From the NCBI RefSeq assembly GCF_021272185.1, contig NZ_JAJSEC010000001.1:248001-312000 (forward strand): 64,000 bases of DNA. The letters run 5' to 3'. The notes below the pieces were generated by a model that saw only the letters and a program-made list of their open reading frames with translations, did no database searches and was not told where the DNA came from. How positions within the stretch are numbered: position 1 is the stretch's first letter; each line of letters begins with the position of its first letter. The DNA comes from Roseivivax sp. GX 12232 (GTDB lineage: Bacteria; Pseudomonadota; Alphaproteobacteria; Rhodobacterales; Rhodobacteraceae). This document shows, piece by piece, positions 11,305-20,064 of this stretch. The position numbers were made by a program, and so were the translations under genes.

Positions 11305-12419
11305 GCCCGGCGCGCGCCCTCGGAGAGCGAGGCGAGCTTGGCATAGGCAATCTCGGGGTCGACCGCGCCGTAACCCGCGAAAGTGCCGAAGCCGCAGTCC
11401 GAGCCCGCCATGACCCGCTCCGCACCCACGAGATCGGTGAAGCGGCGCAGCCGTTCGGTCACCAGCTCGGGGTGTTCGACGAAATTGGTGGTCGTGTCCA
11501 CGCAGCCCGGCACCAGCACCTTGTCGTCGGGAATATCCGCGCGGCGGTCGCGGAAGACCTGCCATTCATGGCCGTGGCGCGGGTTCGAGGTCTCGAAGAG
11601 CACGTAGCGCGCGGGCACCGACATGAGCGTGTCGAAGACCTTCTCCATGCCGATATCGCAGACATGCGGGCCCTCGTAGTTGCCCCAGCAGATGTGCAGC
11701 CGCACCTTGTCCTGCGGCACGTCAGACAGCGCGTGGCGCAGCGCCTCCACATGGCCCTGCGCGACCTTCAGGAACTCCTCGTCCGAGAGCTCGGTGAAGA
11801 GCATGTGCCGCGAGAGCGCGAGGTCGGGACAATCGAGCTGCAGGTCGAGCCCCGCGGCCACGATGGTCTCGTATTCCTCCTTCATCGCGTCAGCGAGCGC
11901 GGCCAGGTAAGCCTCGCGGGTCTTGTAGAAATCGTTCTGCAGAAACAGCGAGATCACCCCCGGCGAGGCGGCGTTCATGAAGCCCCGCTCGGCGCCGTGT
12001 TCGGCCATGGCCGCCTTGAGATGGGCGATGTCCTCCTGCAGCTCGCCCTGCCCCTTGGAGCGCACCTCGCCCACGCACATCGGCCGGGCATAGCTGGGCG
12101 TCCCCCCGGAAGAGGCGATGCGGTCCAGAAAGCTCGGATACATCTTCAGGTCCGCCGGCGCGTTCCGCGGGCTGTCGCCGTCGAAGCCGGTGTAGCGGTC
12201 CTTGACGTAGGTGGCGTAGCTGATCTTCGAGGTCTCGCCGTCGGAGACCACGTCGACCCCGGCTGCGACCTGGCGGCGCACGGTCTCGGAGACCGCCGAT
12301 TTCATCGTGGCCGAGAAGGCCGCCGGGTCGTAGTCCTCGCCCTTTTCGCGGGCGAAGATGAAGTCGACGACCTCCTGGCTGCGCGGCAGGCTGCCGACAT
12401 GGGTGGTTTTCACGGGCAT
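11301..12419 (-). CDS. MetE C-terminal-domain-like, zinc-dependent methyltransferase-fold protein
   Basis: A 372-residue protein like the C-terminal half of cobalamin-independent methionine synthase, without the N-terminal half. The four zinc ligands expected from MetE appear conserved: His and Cys in RLHICWGN, Glu in VLFETSNPRHG and Cys in AGSDCGFGTF. Relatives include thiol-activating enzymes acting on methylated or epoxide substrates. Its place in an operon with a sugar-type importer suggests a catabolic carbon-sulfur or demethylation step rather than methionine synthesis; that is inference. Start ATG at 12419; a 40-base gap separates it from the HAD-like gene. Confidence 0.8.
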   Translation of the reverse strand: MPVKTTHVGSLPRSQEVVDFIFAREKGEDYDPAAFSATMKSAVSETVRRQVAAGVDVVSDGETSKISYATYVKDRYTGFDGDSPRNAPADLKMYPSFLDRIASSGGTPSYARPMCVGEVRSKGQGELQEDIAHLKAAMAEHGAERGFMNAASPGVISLFLQNDFYKTREAYLAALADAMKEEYETIVAAGLDLQLDCPDLALSRHMLFTELSDEEFLKVAQGHVEALRHALSDVPQDKVRLHICWGNYEGPHVCDIGMEKVFDTLMSVPARYVLFETSNPRHGHEWQVFRDRRADIPDDKVLVPGCVDTTTNFVEHPELVTERLRRFTDLVGAERVMAGSDCGFGTFAGYGAVDPEIAYAKLASLSEGARRA

Positions 12420-12459
12420 CTCGTCTCCTTTCCGAGGCGCCGGTGAGCCCTGCCGGGCC

Positions 12460-13116
12460 TCAGGCCGCCATCATGTCTTGCGGCAGGGCGAGGTGCGAGA
12501 CCAGCGCCGCCGCTCCTTCGAAGTTGGCCGGGTCGTGGAAGGCCCCCGGGAAGGCGAGGCAGGCCAGCCCCGCCGCCCGCGCGGCCCGGAGGCCGCCCGG
12601 GTTGTCCTCGACCGCCACCGCCTCCCCGGGCGCGAGGCGCAGCGCGCCCAGCGCATGGGCATAGGCCTCGGGGTCGGGCTTCGGGGCCACGGCGCTGTCG
12701 GTGTCCACGACCAGCGCGAAGCTGTCCCGCGAAAGCCCCGTCGCCGCCAGAAGCGCGTCGACATTGGCCGGCGCGGTGGTGGTGACAAGCGCCGTGACCC
12801 AGCCCGCCGCCCGCGCGGCCTCCAGCGTCTCGGCGACACCGGGGCGCAGGGCGACGCCCTGCTCCAACCGCTCCTGGAAAAGCGCGCTTTTCCGGGCGTG
12901 CAGCGCGGCCGCGTCCACCGCCTCCTCGCGGGCCTCGGCATAGGCCGCGATCCGCTCGCGCCCGCCCGAGGTGGTCAGCATCTCGCGGTAGTCCTCCGCG
13001 CTCCAGTGCCAGTCCAGTCCGGCCTCCGCGAAGGCGGTGTTGAAGCTGTCGCGTTGCAGGTCCGAGGTTTCGGCGAGCGTGCCGATCGAGCCGAGGAACA
13101 GGCCGGGCATGGGCAT
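12460..13116 (-). CDS. HAD-superfamily protein lacking the catalytic aspartates
   Basis: A 218-residue protein with the overall layout of phosphoglycolate phosphatase-like HAD enzymes: helical cap (about 16-85), motif II Thr (VTTTAPANV), motif III Lys (KPDPEAY) and motif IV (AVEDNPGGLRAA). Motif I, normally DxDGTL, reads GSIGTL (about 9-14), so both the nucleophile and the acid/base Asp are gone. It is unlikely to be a normal phosphatase and may bind a sugar phosphate or do other chemistry. A second ATG two codons in (13110) is also well placed behind GGAGG. Confidence 0.8.
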   Translation of the reverse strand: MPMPGLFLGSIGTLAETSDLQRDSFNTAFAEAGLDWHWSAEDYREMLTTSGGRERIAAYAEAREEAVDAAALHARKSALFQERLEQGVALRPGVAETLEAARAAGWVTALVTTTAPANVDALLAATGLSRDSFALVVDTDSAVAPKPDPEAYAHALGALRLAPGEAVAVEDNPGGLRAARAAGLACLAFPGAFHDPANFEGAAALVSHLALPQDMMAA

Positions 13117-13164
13117 AAGCCTCCGTCATGATGTGCGTTGCCCGGCGCGACATAGCGGTCCCCC

Positions 13165-14130
13165 TCAGCCCTTCCACGTCGGACCGGCGGGATCGCCGGT
13201 GCCGAGGATGTGGTAAAGTGCCGCCTCCCCGGTCATCGCGGGCACCGCGCTGTGGTCGATGTTCTCGGGCATGCTCATGGTGTCGCCCGGGGCCAGGACG
13301 GTGCTGCCGCCTTCCCAGTCGATGCGCCAATGGCCGAAGACCGGCATCAGCACCGAGGGCCGGTCGTGGCGGTGCGGGCGCTCGCTGGCCGAGGCGCGGG
13401 TCACCAGGTCGACCTCGAAGCCCGGCCGGTCGGGCAGGCAGCCGTCCTCGCCGATGACCTTGACCGGGCGGCCGTCGGCCATGGCGGCCAAGTCGAGGTA
13501 GCGCGCGACATGGCGCGGGATGACCTCGGCGGCATGGGGCTCGGGATAGGTCTTGAGCTGGGCCTCGGTCAGAAGCGGCATGGGCGCCACGCCCTCGGGC
13601 AGGGCCTCGCCCTTCTTGGTGTCGTAGAGCTTGCCGTTCTCGCCCAGCACCAGCCCATGCGCCCGGGCGTCCTCGATCACCTGCGGCGCCCATTCCACGC
13701 CGCCGCCCGCGTCGTCGCCGCCGAGCACCGCCATGATCATCCCGTAATCCGTGCCGACGTTCTGGAAGCCGCGGAAGATGCCGGTGGGGATGTTGAAGAT
13801 GTCGCCCTCCTCGAGGATGACGTGGCCGGCATCGCCCCAGCGGCCCCAGAAGAACTTCCAGCGGCCCTTGAGCACGAAGAAGACCTCGGCGGTGTGATGC
13901 GAATGCAGGCTGTTGCGGCAATGCGGCGGCTGGCCCGCGGCGCCGATGTTGAAGCCATGCGGGATGTTGATGTGCACGTGCTGGTCGGCGCTTTCCGAGA
14001 CGCCGCCGCCGATGATGGTGAAGTTCTCCTTCTGGTCCGAGCCCGGCGTATGGGCGTCGATGAAGGCGGTGCGGCAGGGCTTCAGCTCGCCGTAGCGCAC
14101 GATCCGGGTCGACATCTCCTCGGGGGTCAT
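13165..14130 (-). CDS. Bicupin protein
   Basis: A 321-residue two-cupin protein. The N-terminal cupin carries PPHCRNSLHSHHTAEVFFV and GDIFNIPTGIFRGF, a typical metal-binding HxH...E pattern. The C-terminal cupin carries RPHRHDRPSVLMPVFG and PGDTMSMPENIDHS. Such proteins can be dioxygenases, isomerases or sensors; the function is not resolved here. The frame is open 50 codons further upstream, but the ATG at 14130 follows an AGGAGACC-type site and lies 10 bases after the SnoaL-like stop. It is cytoplasmic and part of the long operon. Confidence 0.75.
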   Translation of the reverse strand: MTPEEMSTRIVRYGELKPCRTAFIDAHTPGSDQKENFTIIGGGVSESADQHVHINIPHGFNIGAAGQPPHCRNSLHSHHTAEVFFVLKGRWKFFWGRWGDAGHVILEEGDIFNIPTGIFRGFQNVGTDYGMIMAVLGGDDAGGGVEWAPQVIEDARAHGLVLGENGKLYDTKKGEALPEGVAPMPLLTEAQLKTYPEPHAAEVIPRHVARYLDLAAMADGRPVKVIGEDGCLPDRPGFEVDLVTRASASERPHRHDRPSVLMPVFGHWRIDWEGGSTVLAPGDTMSMPENIDHSAVPAMTGEAALYHILGTGDPAGPTWKG

Positions 14131-14140
14131 CCTGGTCTCC

Positions 14141-15148
14141 TCAATCTTCTGCGGGGGCGGCAGCCTCGACATCGCCGGTGGCGAGGAGGATCTGCTTCCA
14201 GACCGCGGTTTCGTCGTAGAGCGTGAATTCGCGGCGCAGCCCCCAGGGGCCGAACTCGGCGTGCGAGATGCCCATGACATGCACCTCGGCCCCGGTCGGA
14301 GCGCCGAAGACGCCCCAGCCGTCGTGTTTGCCGGTGAGCGACCAGCGGATCGCGGCGCGGGGCGGCATCAGCGCGTCCTCGCGGCCGATGCGGTGGTGGA
14401 TCTCGAAGCGGGCCGAGGGAAAGGAGGCGCGCAGCCCGATCCAGAAGCGGTCGACCGCCCCGGTGCCGTGTTCCTCGACCCCGCCGGGGTAATGGGCCTG
14501 CACCGCGCGGTCGTATTCCGCCGGGATCGCGGCCAGGTCGGCGCCCATGATCCGGCTCAGAAGGTCGGCGTAGCGCGCGCCCCAGGCGTTGTCGTTGCCG
14601 CTGCCCTTGTAGGGGCCTTCGACGTCGTTGGCCGGGGTGCAGGGGCGCACGCAGGCCTCGGGCCCGCCCTCGCGGGCGATGAGGTCGCGGGCGTAGTCGC
14701 GCGGGTTCCAGCCGAGCTGCCGCACGATGGCGCCCTGGTCGCGGATCAGCCATTCGTCGTCGATGGCGTTGTCCTTGGCGTGGCAGTCGGCAAGGATCCG
14801 GTAGCGCAGCCTGGCGCCCGTGGCATTGCCGTAGACCCCGCGCCCGGTGTGGGTCGCATGGGACATGATCCGGTGCGAGGACAGCATCCCGGTCTCGGGC
14901 GTGCCCGACCAGATCACGTCCTCGCCCAGAAGCGTGCGGTCGGGAAACTCCGAGAGCGTCGCCATGGTCGCCGCGATCACGCCCTGGTTGCCCACCACCA
15001 CCGAGGCCGGCGAGCGCACCACGATCTTGGGCGCGTAGTAGTCGTGCAGCGTGGCGATGCCGCGGTCTTCCCAGATCTCCTTGGTGATGCCGATGATGTA
15101 ATCGGGGAAATCCCGAAACTTGGGGTCAAAGCCGTGCATCGCGCTCAT
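14141..15148 (-). CDS. SnoaL-like (NTF2-fold) protein, long form 1
   Basis: About 335 residues, long enough for two NTF2-like barrels. The N-terminal half has GITKEIWEDRGIATLHDYYAP and the C-terminal half has AVDRFWIGLRASFPSARFEIHH with GISHAEFGPWGLRREF. SnoaL-like proteins are cyclases, isomerases or hydrolases with a small hydrophobic pocket. This is the most divergent of the four in the cluster. The start at 15148 (MSAMHGF) makes an ATGA overlap with the LacI stop and has AAGGA eight bases upstream; the ATG at 15157 is too close to that site. Function unknown. Confidence 0.75.
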   Translation of the reverse strand: MSAMHGFDPKFRDFPDYIIGITKEIWEDRGIATLHDYYAPKIVVRSPASVVVGNQGVIAATMATLSEFPDRTLLGEDVIWSGTPETGMLSSHRIMSHATHTGRGVYGNATGARLRYRILADCHAKDNAIDDEWLIRDQGAIVRQLGWNPRDYARDLIAREGGPEACVRPCTPANDVEGPYKGSGNDNAWGARYADLLSRIMGADLAAIPAEYDRAVQAHYPGGVEEHGTGAVDRFWIGLRASFPSARFEIHHRIGREDALMPPRAAIRWSLTGKHDGWGVFGAPTGAEVHVMGISHAEFGPWGLRREFTLYDETAVWKQILLATGDVEAAAPAED

Positions 15149-16197
15149 GTCGTCCATCCTTGCGGTATCCGGGCCGAGCGGCGGACGACCAGCGGCGCCT
15201 CGATGGCCTCGCTGACCGGGGCCACGCCCGGGGTTTCGATCTGGTCGAGCAGCGTCGCCACGGTGCGCTCGACCATGAGATTGGCGCGCTGCCGGGCGGT
15301 GGTCAGCGCATAGGCGGGCCAGGCCGCGGGCGGCACGTCGTCGAAGCCCACGACCGAGACGTCCTCGGGCACCGAGAGGCCGAGCTCGAAGCGCAGGACA
15401 TCCATGACGGCAAAGGCCATGTGGTCGTTGGCCACGAAGACCGCGTCGGGGCGGCGGTCGCGCTCGGCGAACATCTTGCGGGCGGCGACGCGGGCGCGGT
15501 CGGCGTGGAAATCCCCCTGCCCCCGCGCGAAAAGCTGCGCCCCGCCCTCGGCCAGGCCCGCCATCAGCCCCGCCTCGCGGTCGCGCTGGGTCGAGGCGCC
15601 CTCCCAGCCCGCGATATAGCCGACGCGCTCGTGCCCGCCGGCCAGGAGGAAGCGCGCGATCTCGCGTCCGCCGGAGAAATTGTCCGAGGTGATCGCCCCC
15701 ACGCCGCTCATGTCCTGGGCGCGGTTGAACAGCACCACCGGCACGCCCAGCGCCCGGCAGCGGGTCGCGAGGTTCGAGGACATGGCCACCGAGGCCGCGA
15801 TGATGCCCGCCACCTGGTAGTCGAGGATCTCGTCGATCACGTCGTCGATGTTGCCGGCGGTCTGCGAGGCCATGAAAATGAGGACGTGGTAGCCCTCGGC
15901 CTGCAGCGCCTTGGAGAATTTCTCCAGCGCCTCGGGGTAGAAGTAGTTCTCGAGGTAGGCGACCACGAGGCCGATCATCCGGCTGCGACCGGTGATCAGC
16001 GAGCGCGCCAGGACGTTCGGGCGGTAGCCCAGCGTCTCGGCGGCGGCGCGCACCTTCTTGGCGGTCTTCTCCGAGACCGAGGCGCCGGGCGTGTAGACCC
16101 GGCTCACCGCCGAACGGCTGACGCCCGCGGCCCGCGCCACGTCCTGGGCGGTGACCTTCTCGGGCTTCGGGCCCTCGGTGTCGCCGGGCGCGCTCAT
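15145..16197 (-). CDS. LacI-family transcriptional regulator of the 9.9-26.0 kb cluster
   Basis: A 350-residue LacI/GalR regulator. The N-terminal helix-turn-helix and hinge (TAQDVARAAGVSRSAVSRVY ... GYRPNVLARSL) are followed by a periplasmic-binding-protein-like sensor domain (TSDNFSGGREIARFL, FVANDHMAFAVMDVL, VVGFDDVPPAAW). It is encoded inside the operon it probably controls. Two LacI-type palindromes with central CG lie at 24871-24888 and 24927-24942, between the first operon gene and the divergent SnoaL-like gene. The start overlaps the SDR stop (ATGA). The ligand is presumably the imported compound or a metabolite. Confidence 0.92.
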   Translation of the reverse strand: MSAPGDTEGPKPEKVTAQDVARAAGVSRSAVSRVYTPGASVSEKTAKKVRAAAETLGYRPNVLARSLITGRSRMIGLVVAYLENYFYPEALEKFSKALQAEGYHVLIFMASQTAGNIDDVIDEILDYQVAGIIAASVAMSSNLATRCRALGVPVVLFNRAQDMSGVGAITSDNFSGGREIARFLLAGGHERVGYIAGWEGASTQRDREAGLMAGLAEGGAQLFARGQGDFHADRARVAARKMFAERDRRPDAVFVANDHMAFAVMDVLRFELGLSVPEDVSVVGFDDVPPAAWPAYALTTARQRANLMVERTVATLLDQIETPGVAPVSEAIEAPLVVRRSARIPQGWTT

Positions 16198-16952
16198 TCC
16201 GCGGTCCAGCCGCCGTCGACCATCTGCGCCGATCCGGTGACCAGCGCCGAGGCCTCCGAGGCGAGGTAGAGCACCGCGCCCATCACGTCTTCCACCTGCC
16301 CCACCCGGCCGAGCTTGATCTTCTCTTCGAGCCAGGCGCGTTTCGCCGGATCGGCAAAGGTCGCCTCGGTCAGCGGCGTGCGCACGAAGGTCGGGCAAAG
16401 CGTGTTGATGCGGATGCCGAGCGGCCCCCATTCGATCGCCATGGCCTTCACCATGCCTTCGACGGCGTGTTTCGAGGCGCAGTAGACCGCCCGGTCGATG
16501 CCGCCGACATGGCCCATCTGGCTCGAGACATGCACGATCGACCCACCCTTTCCCGCGGCCTTCAGCGCCCGCGCGGCGCGCTGCGACAGGAAGTAGGCGG
16601 CGCGCAGGTTGACCTGCAGGACGGCGTCGAAATCCTCGGGCGTCGTGTCGAGCGCCGGGGCGTGGCGGGCCATTCCGGCGGCGTTGACCACCACGTCGAA
16701 GGGCGTCTCGAAGAGCGCGTCGAGCGCTTCGAGGTCGCCCACGTCACCGGCCCGGGCCTCGGCCTGCCAGCCTTCGGCGCGCATGGCCTCGACCGCCTCG
16801 GTCAGGGGGCCTTCACGGCGGGCGAGACAGGTCACATGCGCGCCCGCCTCGGCCAGCGCCACCGCGCAGCCGAGCCCGATGCCCGAGGAGGCGCCGGTGA
16901 CCAGCGCGCGCTTGCCATCAAGGCGGAACGACGGGGTGCGGGGCAGCTTCAT
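16194..16952 (-). CDS. Short-chain dehydrogenase/reductase
   Basis: A 252-residue classical SDR. The nucleotide-binding motif is TGASSGIG, followed by the NAAG segment (VVNAAGMA) and catalytic Ser-Tyr-Lys in HVSSQMGHVGG...YCASKHAV. Glu/Asp-free sequence after strand 2 (CLARREG) suggests NADP(H) rather than NAD(H), but weakly. It probably oxidises or reduces a hydroxyl of the imported compound. Both ends overlap neighbours by ATGA, so it is tightly coupled between a SnoaL-like gene and the LacI gene. Confidence 0.88.
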   Translation of the reverse strand: MKLPRTPSFRLDGKRALVTGASSGIGLGCAVALAEAGAHVTCLARREGPLTEAVEAMRAEGWQAEARAGDVGDLEALDALFETPFDVVVNAAGMARHAPALDTTPEDFDAVLQVNLRAAYFLSQRAARALKAAGKGGSIVHVSSQMGHVGGIDRAVYCASKHAVEGMVKAMAIEWGPLGIRINTLCPTFVRTPLTEATFADPAKRAWLEEKIKLGRVGQVEDVMGAVLYLASEASALVTGSAQMVDGGWTAE

Positions 16953-18049
16953 GCCGGACCTCCAGGAACCGCGATGCGGCCCAGGTTGCGGGCCTTGTTG
17001 AACTCGCGCAGCCGGGCGAAGACATCGACGCCGAGCTGCCGGTAGGCGTCCAGGAGGTCGACCAGCACCCAGTTTTCCCGGATCAGACCATCCTCGAGCC
17101 GCCAGAAGTCGAGGCTGCGCATGGTGATCTTGCGGCCCGCGGGCGCGATGCCCATCCAGCCGTCATGGGTCACGGTCTGCACCATGTTCGGCCAGCCGGT
17201 CACCGCTGCGTAATCGCCGTCACCGAAGAAGTGATAGGTGATCTCGTCGAGATACTGCCCGCGGTCGGGCATGCCGTTCAGGAAGGGGATCTGGTGCCAG
17301 TTGCGGAAGCCCGCGATGCCGCGCCCGGTTCCGATGCCCGAGGGGCCGTACCAGTTCATGCGCGGATGCCAGAAGCGCTCCATCTCCATGACCTCGGGGC
17401 CGCCCTGGCTGGGGTGCTTCTTGAGGTGTTCGAGCATGTCGACGATGTGCTGGCGCGTGGCCTCGGATTTCGCGGCGTCATGCGGGCCGGGCACCAGGCC
17501 GTCCTGGGTCGCGGGGCCCGGCACGTGGAACTCGCGCCCGAGCGAGGGCGCCATGGGCCAGGCGCCGGCCTGCATCATCACCTCGGGGATGTCCCAGAGC
17601 GCCTGGAACTCCACCACCCTGCCCTCGGCGAAGCGGTAGAACTCGTGAAAGCGCATGGTGACCTGGTGGCCGGTCGGCGGGATGTCGAGCCAGGGGCCGG
17701 TGAAGACCCCGGTGTAATAGCCGCCGCAGCCGACCCAGTCGGCGCCGAATTCGTCGGCTCCGGCCATGACGATGGTGTCGCGCCGCTCGAGGTCGGGCCA
17801 GGCGGCCAGGAGGTCGCGGAAGGCGCTGTCGTAGAAGGCCTCGGGGCCGGTGCTGTCGCCGAAGGGATGGCAGAGCCGGAAGAGCGCATCCGGCGCGGCC
17901 AGTTCGGCGAGCGCATGGCGCACCGCGCCTTCCTCGAAGTCATACATCGCCGCGCGCAGGGGCGCGATCAGCGCCTTGTGGCGGCTGTGGCGGTCGCTCT
18001 CCGCGGGCGCCCTTGCAGGCGCCGCGAGGGTTGGGTCGCTCGTGCTCAT
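16949..18049 (-). CDS. SnoaL-like (NTF2-fold) protein, long form 2
   Basis: 366 residues with two SnoaL-like halves. Half 1 has [17 protein letters not shown] and [19 protein letters not shown]; half 2 has [26 protein letters not shown] and [20 protein letters not shown]. The x-x-P-x-G-(H/R/K)-x-(V/I) block followed by an aromatic-rich strand is typical of ester-cyclase-type SnoaL proteins. It is clearly related to the divergent gene at 24971, which has the same WYGPxGIG and YAAVxGWP blocks. The exact reaction is unknown. Start and stop overlap the neighbours by ATGA. Confidence 0.82.
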   Translation of the reverse strand: MSTSDPTLAAPARAPAESDRHSRHKALIAPLRAAMYDFEEGAVRHALAELAAPDALFRLCHPFGDSTGPEAFYDSAFRDLLAAWPDLERRDTIVMAGADEFGADWVGCGGYYTGVFTGPWLDIPPTGHQVTMRFHEFYRFAEGRVVEFQALWDIPEVMMQAGAWPMAPSLGREFHVPGPATQDGLVPGPHDAAKSEATRQHIVDMLEHLKKHPSQGGPEVMEMERFWHPRMNWYGPSGIGTGRGIAGFRNWHQIPFLNGMPDRGQYLDEITYHFFGDGDYAAVTGWPNMVQTVTHDGWMGIAPAGRKITMRSLDFWRLEDGLIRENWVLVDLLDAYRQLGVDVFARLREFNKARNLGRIAVPGGPA

Positions 18050-19374
18050 TCCGCGGCCTCTTTGGGCCGGGCGCCCGCGCCGTAGGGCACGTTGTCCCCG
18101 CCGTAGCGGCGCACGCGGATGTTGCATTGCTCGGCGTGGCCCACGAAGCCCTCGAGCATGCAGAGCCGCGAGCCGACCCGGCCGATCTCGGCCGCCGCGG
18201 CATCGCTGGTGACCTTCTGGTAGCTGTGGGTCTTGAGGAACTTGCCGACCCAGAGCCCGCCGGTGTAGCGGCCCGCCTTCTTGGTCGGCAACGTGTGGTT
18301 GGTGCCGATCACCTTGTCTCCATTGGCGACATTGGTGCGCGGCCCGAGGAAGAGCGCGCCGTAGCTCGTCATGTGCTCGAGGAACCAGTCGTCGCGGTCG
18401 GTCATGACCTGCACGTGCTCGGAGGCGATCTCGTCGGCGACAGAGAGCATTTCGTCGTAGCTGTCGCAGAGGATGACCTCGCCGTAATCCTCCCAGCTCA
18501 CCCGGGCGGTGTCGGCGGTGGGCAGGATCTTCAGGAGCCGGTCGATCTCGGAAAGCGTGCCCTCGGCGAGCTTGCGGGAGTTGGTAACGAGCACCGCGGG
18601 CGAGTTGTAGCCGTGTTCGGCCTGGCCCAGGAGGTCGGTCGCGCAGAGCTCGGCGTCGACGGTCTCGTCGGCGATCACCATGGTTTCGGTCGGCCCGGCG
18701 AAGAGGTCGATGCCCACCCGCCCGAAAAGCTGGCGCTTGGCCTCGGCCACGAAGGCATTGCCGGGGCCGACCAGCATGTGCACGGGGTCGATACTCTCGG
18801 TGCCGAGCGCCATGGCGCCGACCGCCTGGATGCCGCCGAGCACGTAGATCTCATGCGCGCCGCCGAAATGCATGGCGGCGATGACACCGGGGTTGGGCGC
18901 GCCCTGCCAGGGCGGGGTCGCGGCGACGATGCGCGGCACGCCCGCGACCGAGGCCGTGGCCACCGACATATGCGCCGAGGCGACCATGGGGAACTTGCCG
19001 CCGGGCACGTAGCAGCCGACGGACTGGACGGGGATGTTCTTGTGGCCGAGGATCACGCCCGGCATGGGCTCGACCTCGACGTCGGTCATCGAGGCGCGCT
19101 GCGCCTCGGCGAAGGCGCGCACCTGCTCCTGGGCGAAGCGGATGTCGGCCAGCTCCTGGGCGGAGAGCTGCGCGATGGAGCGCTCGATCTCCTCCTCGGT
19201 CAGCCGGAAGCTCGCGGGGCTGTAGTTGTCGAACTTCTCGCTCAGCGCGCGCACCGCGGCGTCGCCCCGGGCCTCGATGTTGGAAAGCGTCGCCTCGACG
19301 ATGGCGCGGGTCTTGGCGTCGTCCTCGCCGCGCGCCGCCTCTGACTTGCCACGCTTCAGATAGTCAACACTCAT
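18046..19374 (-). CDS. Histidinol-dehydrogenase-family NAD-dependent dehydrogenase
   Basis: 442 residues, full length for HisD. The zinc ligands and catalytic pair known in E. coli HisD appear conserved: Gln and His in LLGQAEHG, catalytic Glu-His in IASEHVQV, Asp in [10 protein letters not shown], and a C-terminal His in [17 protein letters not shown]-site segments GCYVPGG and VGPGN are present. The gene is far from any histidine genes and lies among SnoaL-like genes, so it is more likely a polyol or hydroxy-acid dehydrogenase, like HpsN for sulfopropanediol, than a true HisD. The substrate is not known. Coupled at both ends by ATGA. Confidence 0.85.
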   Translation of the reverse strand: MSVDYLKRGKSEAARGEDDAKTRAIVEATLSNIEARGDAAVRALSEKFDNYSPASFRLTEEEIERSIAQLSAQELADIRFAQEQVRAFAEAQRASMTDVEVEPMPGVILGHKNIPVQSVGCYVPGGKFPMVASAHMSVATASVAGVPRIVAATPPWQGAPNPGVIAAMHFGGAHEIYVLGGIQAVGAMALGTESIDPVHMLVGPGNAFVAEAKRQLFGRVGIDLFAGPTETMVIADETVDAELCATDLLGQAEHGYNSPAVLVTNSRKLAEGTLSEIDRLLKILPTADTARVSWEDYGEVILCDSYDEMLSVADEIASEHVQVMTDRDDWFLEHMTSYGALFLGPRTNVANGDKVIGTNHTLPTKKAGRYTGGLWVGKFLKTHSYQKVTSDAAAAEIGRVGSRLCMLEGFVGHAEQCNIRVRRYGGDNVPYGAGARPKEAAE

Positions 19375-19925
19375 CGGGTCTCTCCTCGGCTGTCGGATGG
19401 GGCGGGACGGGGCGGCACCCTCTCGCCGCGGTCGAAGGCCTCCCAGCCCTCGCCGGAAAAGACGTCATGGCCGAGCTGCGCTAGCACATGCGGGAAATCG
19501 ACCATCACCCAGTTGTCGGTGATCCGGCCGTCCTCGACCTTCCAGAAATCCATGTAGCGGATCTCGACCCGGCGGCCGGTGGGAGCGATGCCCATGAAGG
19601 GCCCGGCATGGGTGGCCTCCTGCCGGCCGAAGGCCGCGGCCCATTCGCCCATGAAGAGCCGCGCCTCGTCGATGCAGACCTTGTCCGAGAAGGCCGCCTG
19701 GAAGGGGCGCTGCCAGTTCTCCTGGAACTCGCGCAGCCCGGTCTTGGTGCCGCAGCCATAGTTGCCCATCCAGCGGAAGCTCTCGGCGAAGAAGGCGCCG
19801 ATGTCGTCGATGCGGTGGTCGTTGAGCCCGTCCACCATGCCCTCGATCACGCGGCGGGTGTCCTCGGTCTTGCTTAGGTCGGTGTCGCGGCTCAGCGCGG
19901 CCTGTTCGGGTCGGGAACCTTTCAT
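19371..19925 (-). CDS. SnoaL-like (NTF2-fold) protein, single-domain form
   Basis: 184 residues forming one SnoaL-like domain. [20 protein letters not shown] near the N-terminus and [18 protein letters not shown] with [19 protein letters not shown] near the C-terminus match ester-cyclase-type SnoaL proteins. The last part is strikingly like the second half of the 366-residue protein at 16949-18049, which suggests duplication and fusion within the cluster. The first 25 residues are polar and probably disordered. It lies 52 bases after the mini-ORF behind the permease genes and overlaps the HisD-like start by ATGA. Confidence 0.82.
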   Translation of the reverse strand: MKGSRPEQAALSRDTDLSKTEDTRRVIEGMVDGLNDHRIDDIGAFFAESFRWMGNYGCGTKTGLREFQENWQRPFQAAFSDKVCIDEARLFMGEWAAAFGRQEATHAGPFMGIAPTGRRVEIRYMDFWKVEDGRITDNWVMVDFPHVLAQLGHDVFSGEGWEAFDRGERVPPRPAPSDSRGETR

Positions 19926-19977
19926 GGCCCGGTCTCTCCTGTCTCTGGGTCTGTCTTGCGGCGGTCTGCGGCTGGGC

Positions 19978-20064
19978 TCAGCCGCCCCCGTCGGGACAGT
20001 CCCGCGGCATCCGGTTCAGCGCCGGATGCCGGGCGATCTTGGCGTGGCGGGCCTGGCGGCTCAT
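19978..20064 (-). CDS. Possible 28-codon ORF coupled to the permease stop
   Basis: The ATG at 20064 overlaps the upstream permease stop as ATGA. The peptide (MSRQARHAKIARHPALNRM...) is basic with a Cys-Pro end and matches no family I know. It parallels the 23-codon ORF after glpQ, also beginning MSR and also immediately behind a permease gene. Real expression is uncertain. Confidence 0.3.
   Translation of the reverse strand: MSRQARHAKIARHPALNRMPRDCPDGGG

Noticed and set aside
18046-19374. True histidinol dehydrogenase (hisD)
   Set aside because: Zinc and catalytic residues are kept, but no other histidine biosynthesis gene is present and the gene is translationally coupled to SnoaL-like genes of a catabolic operon.
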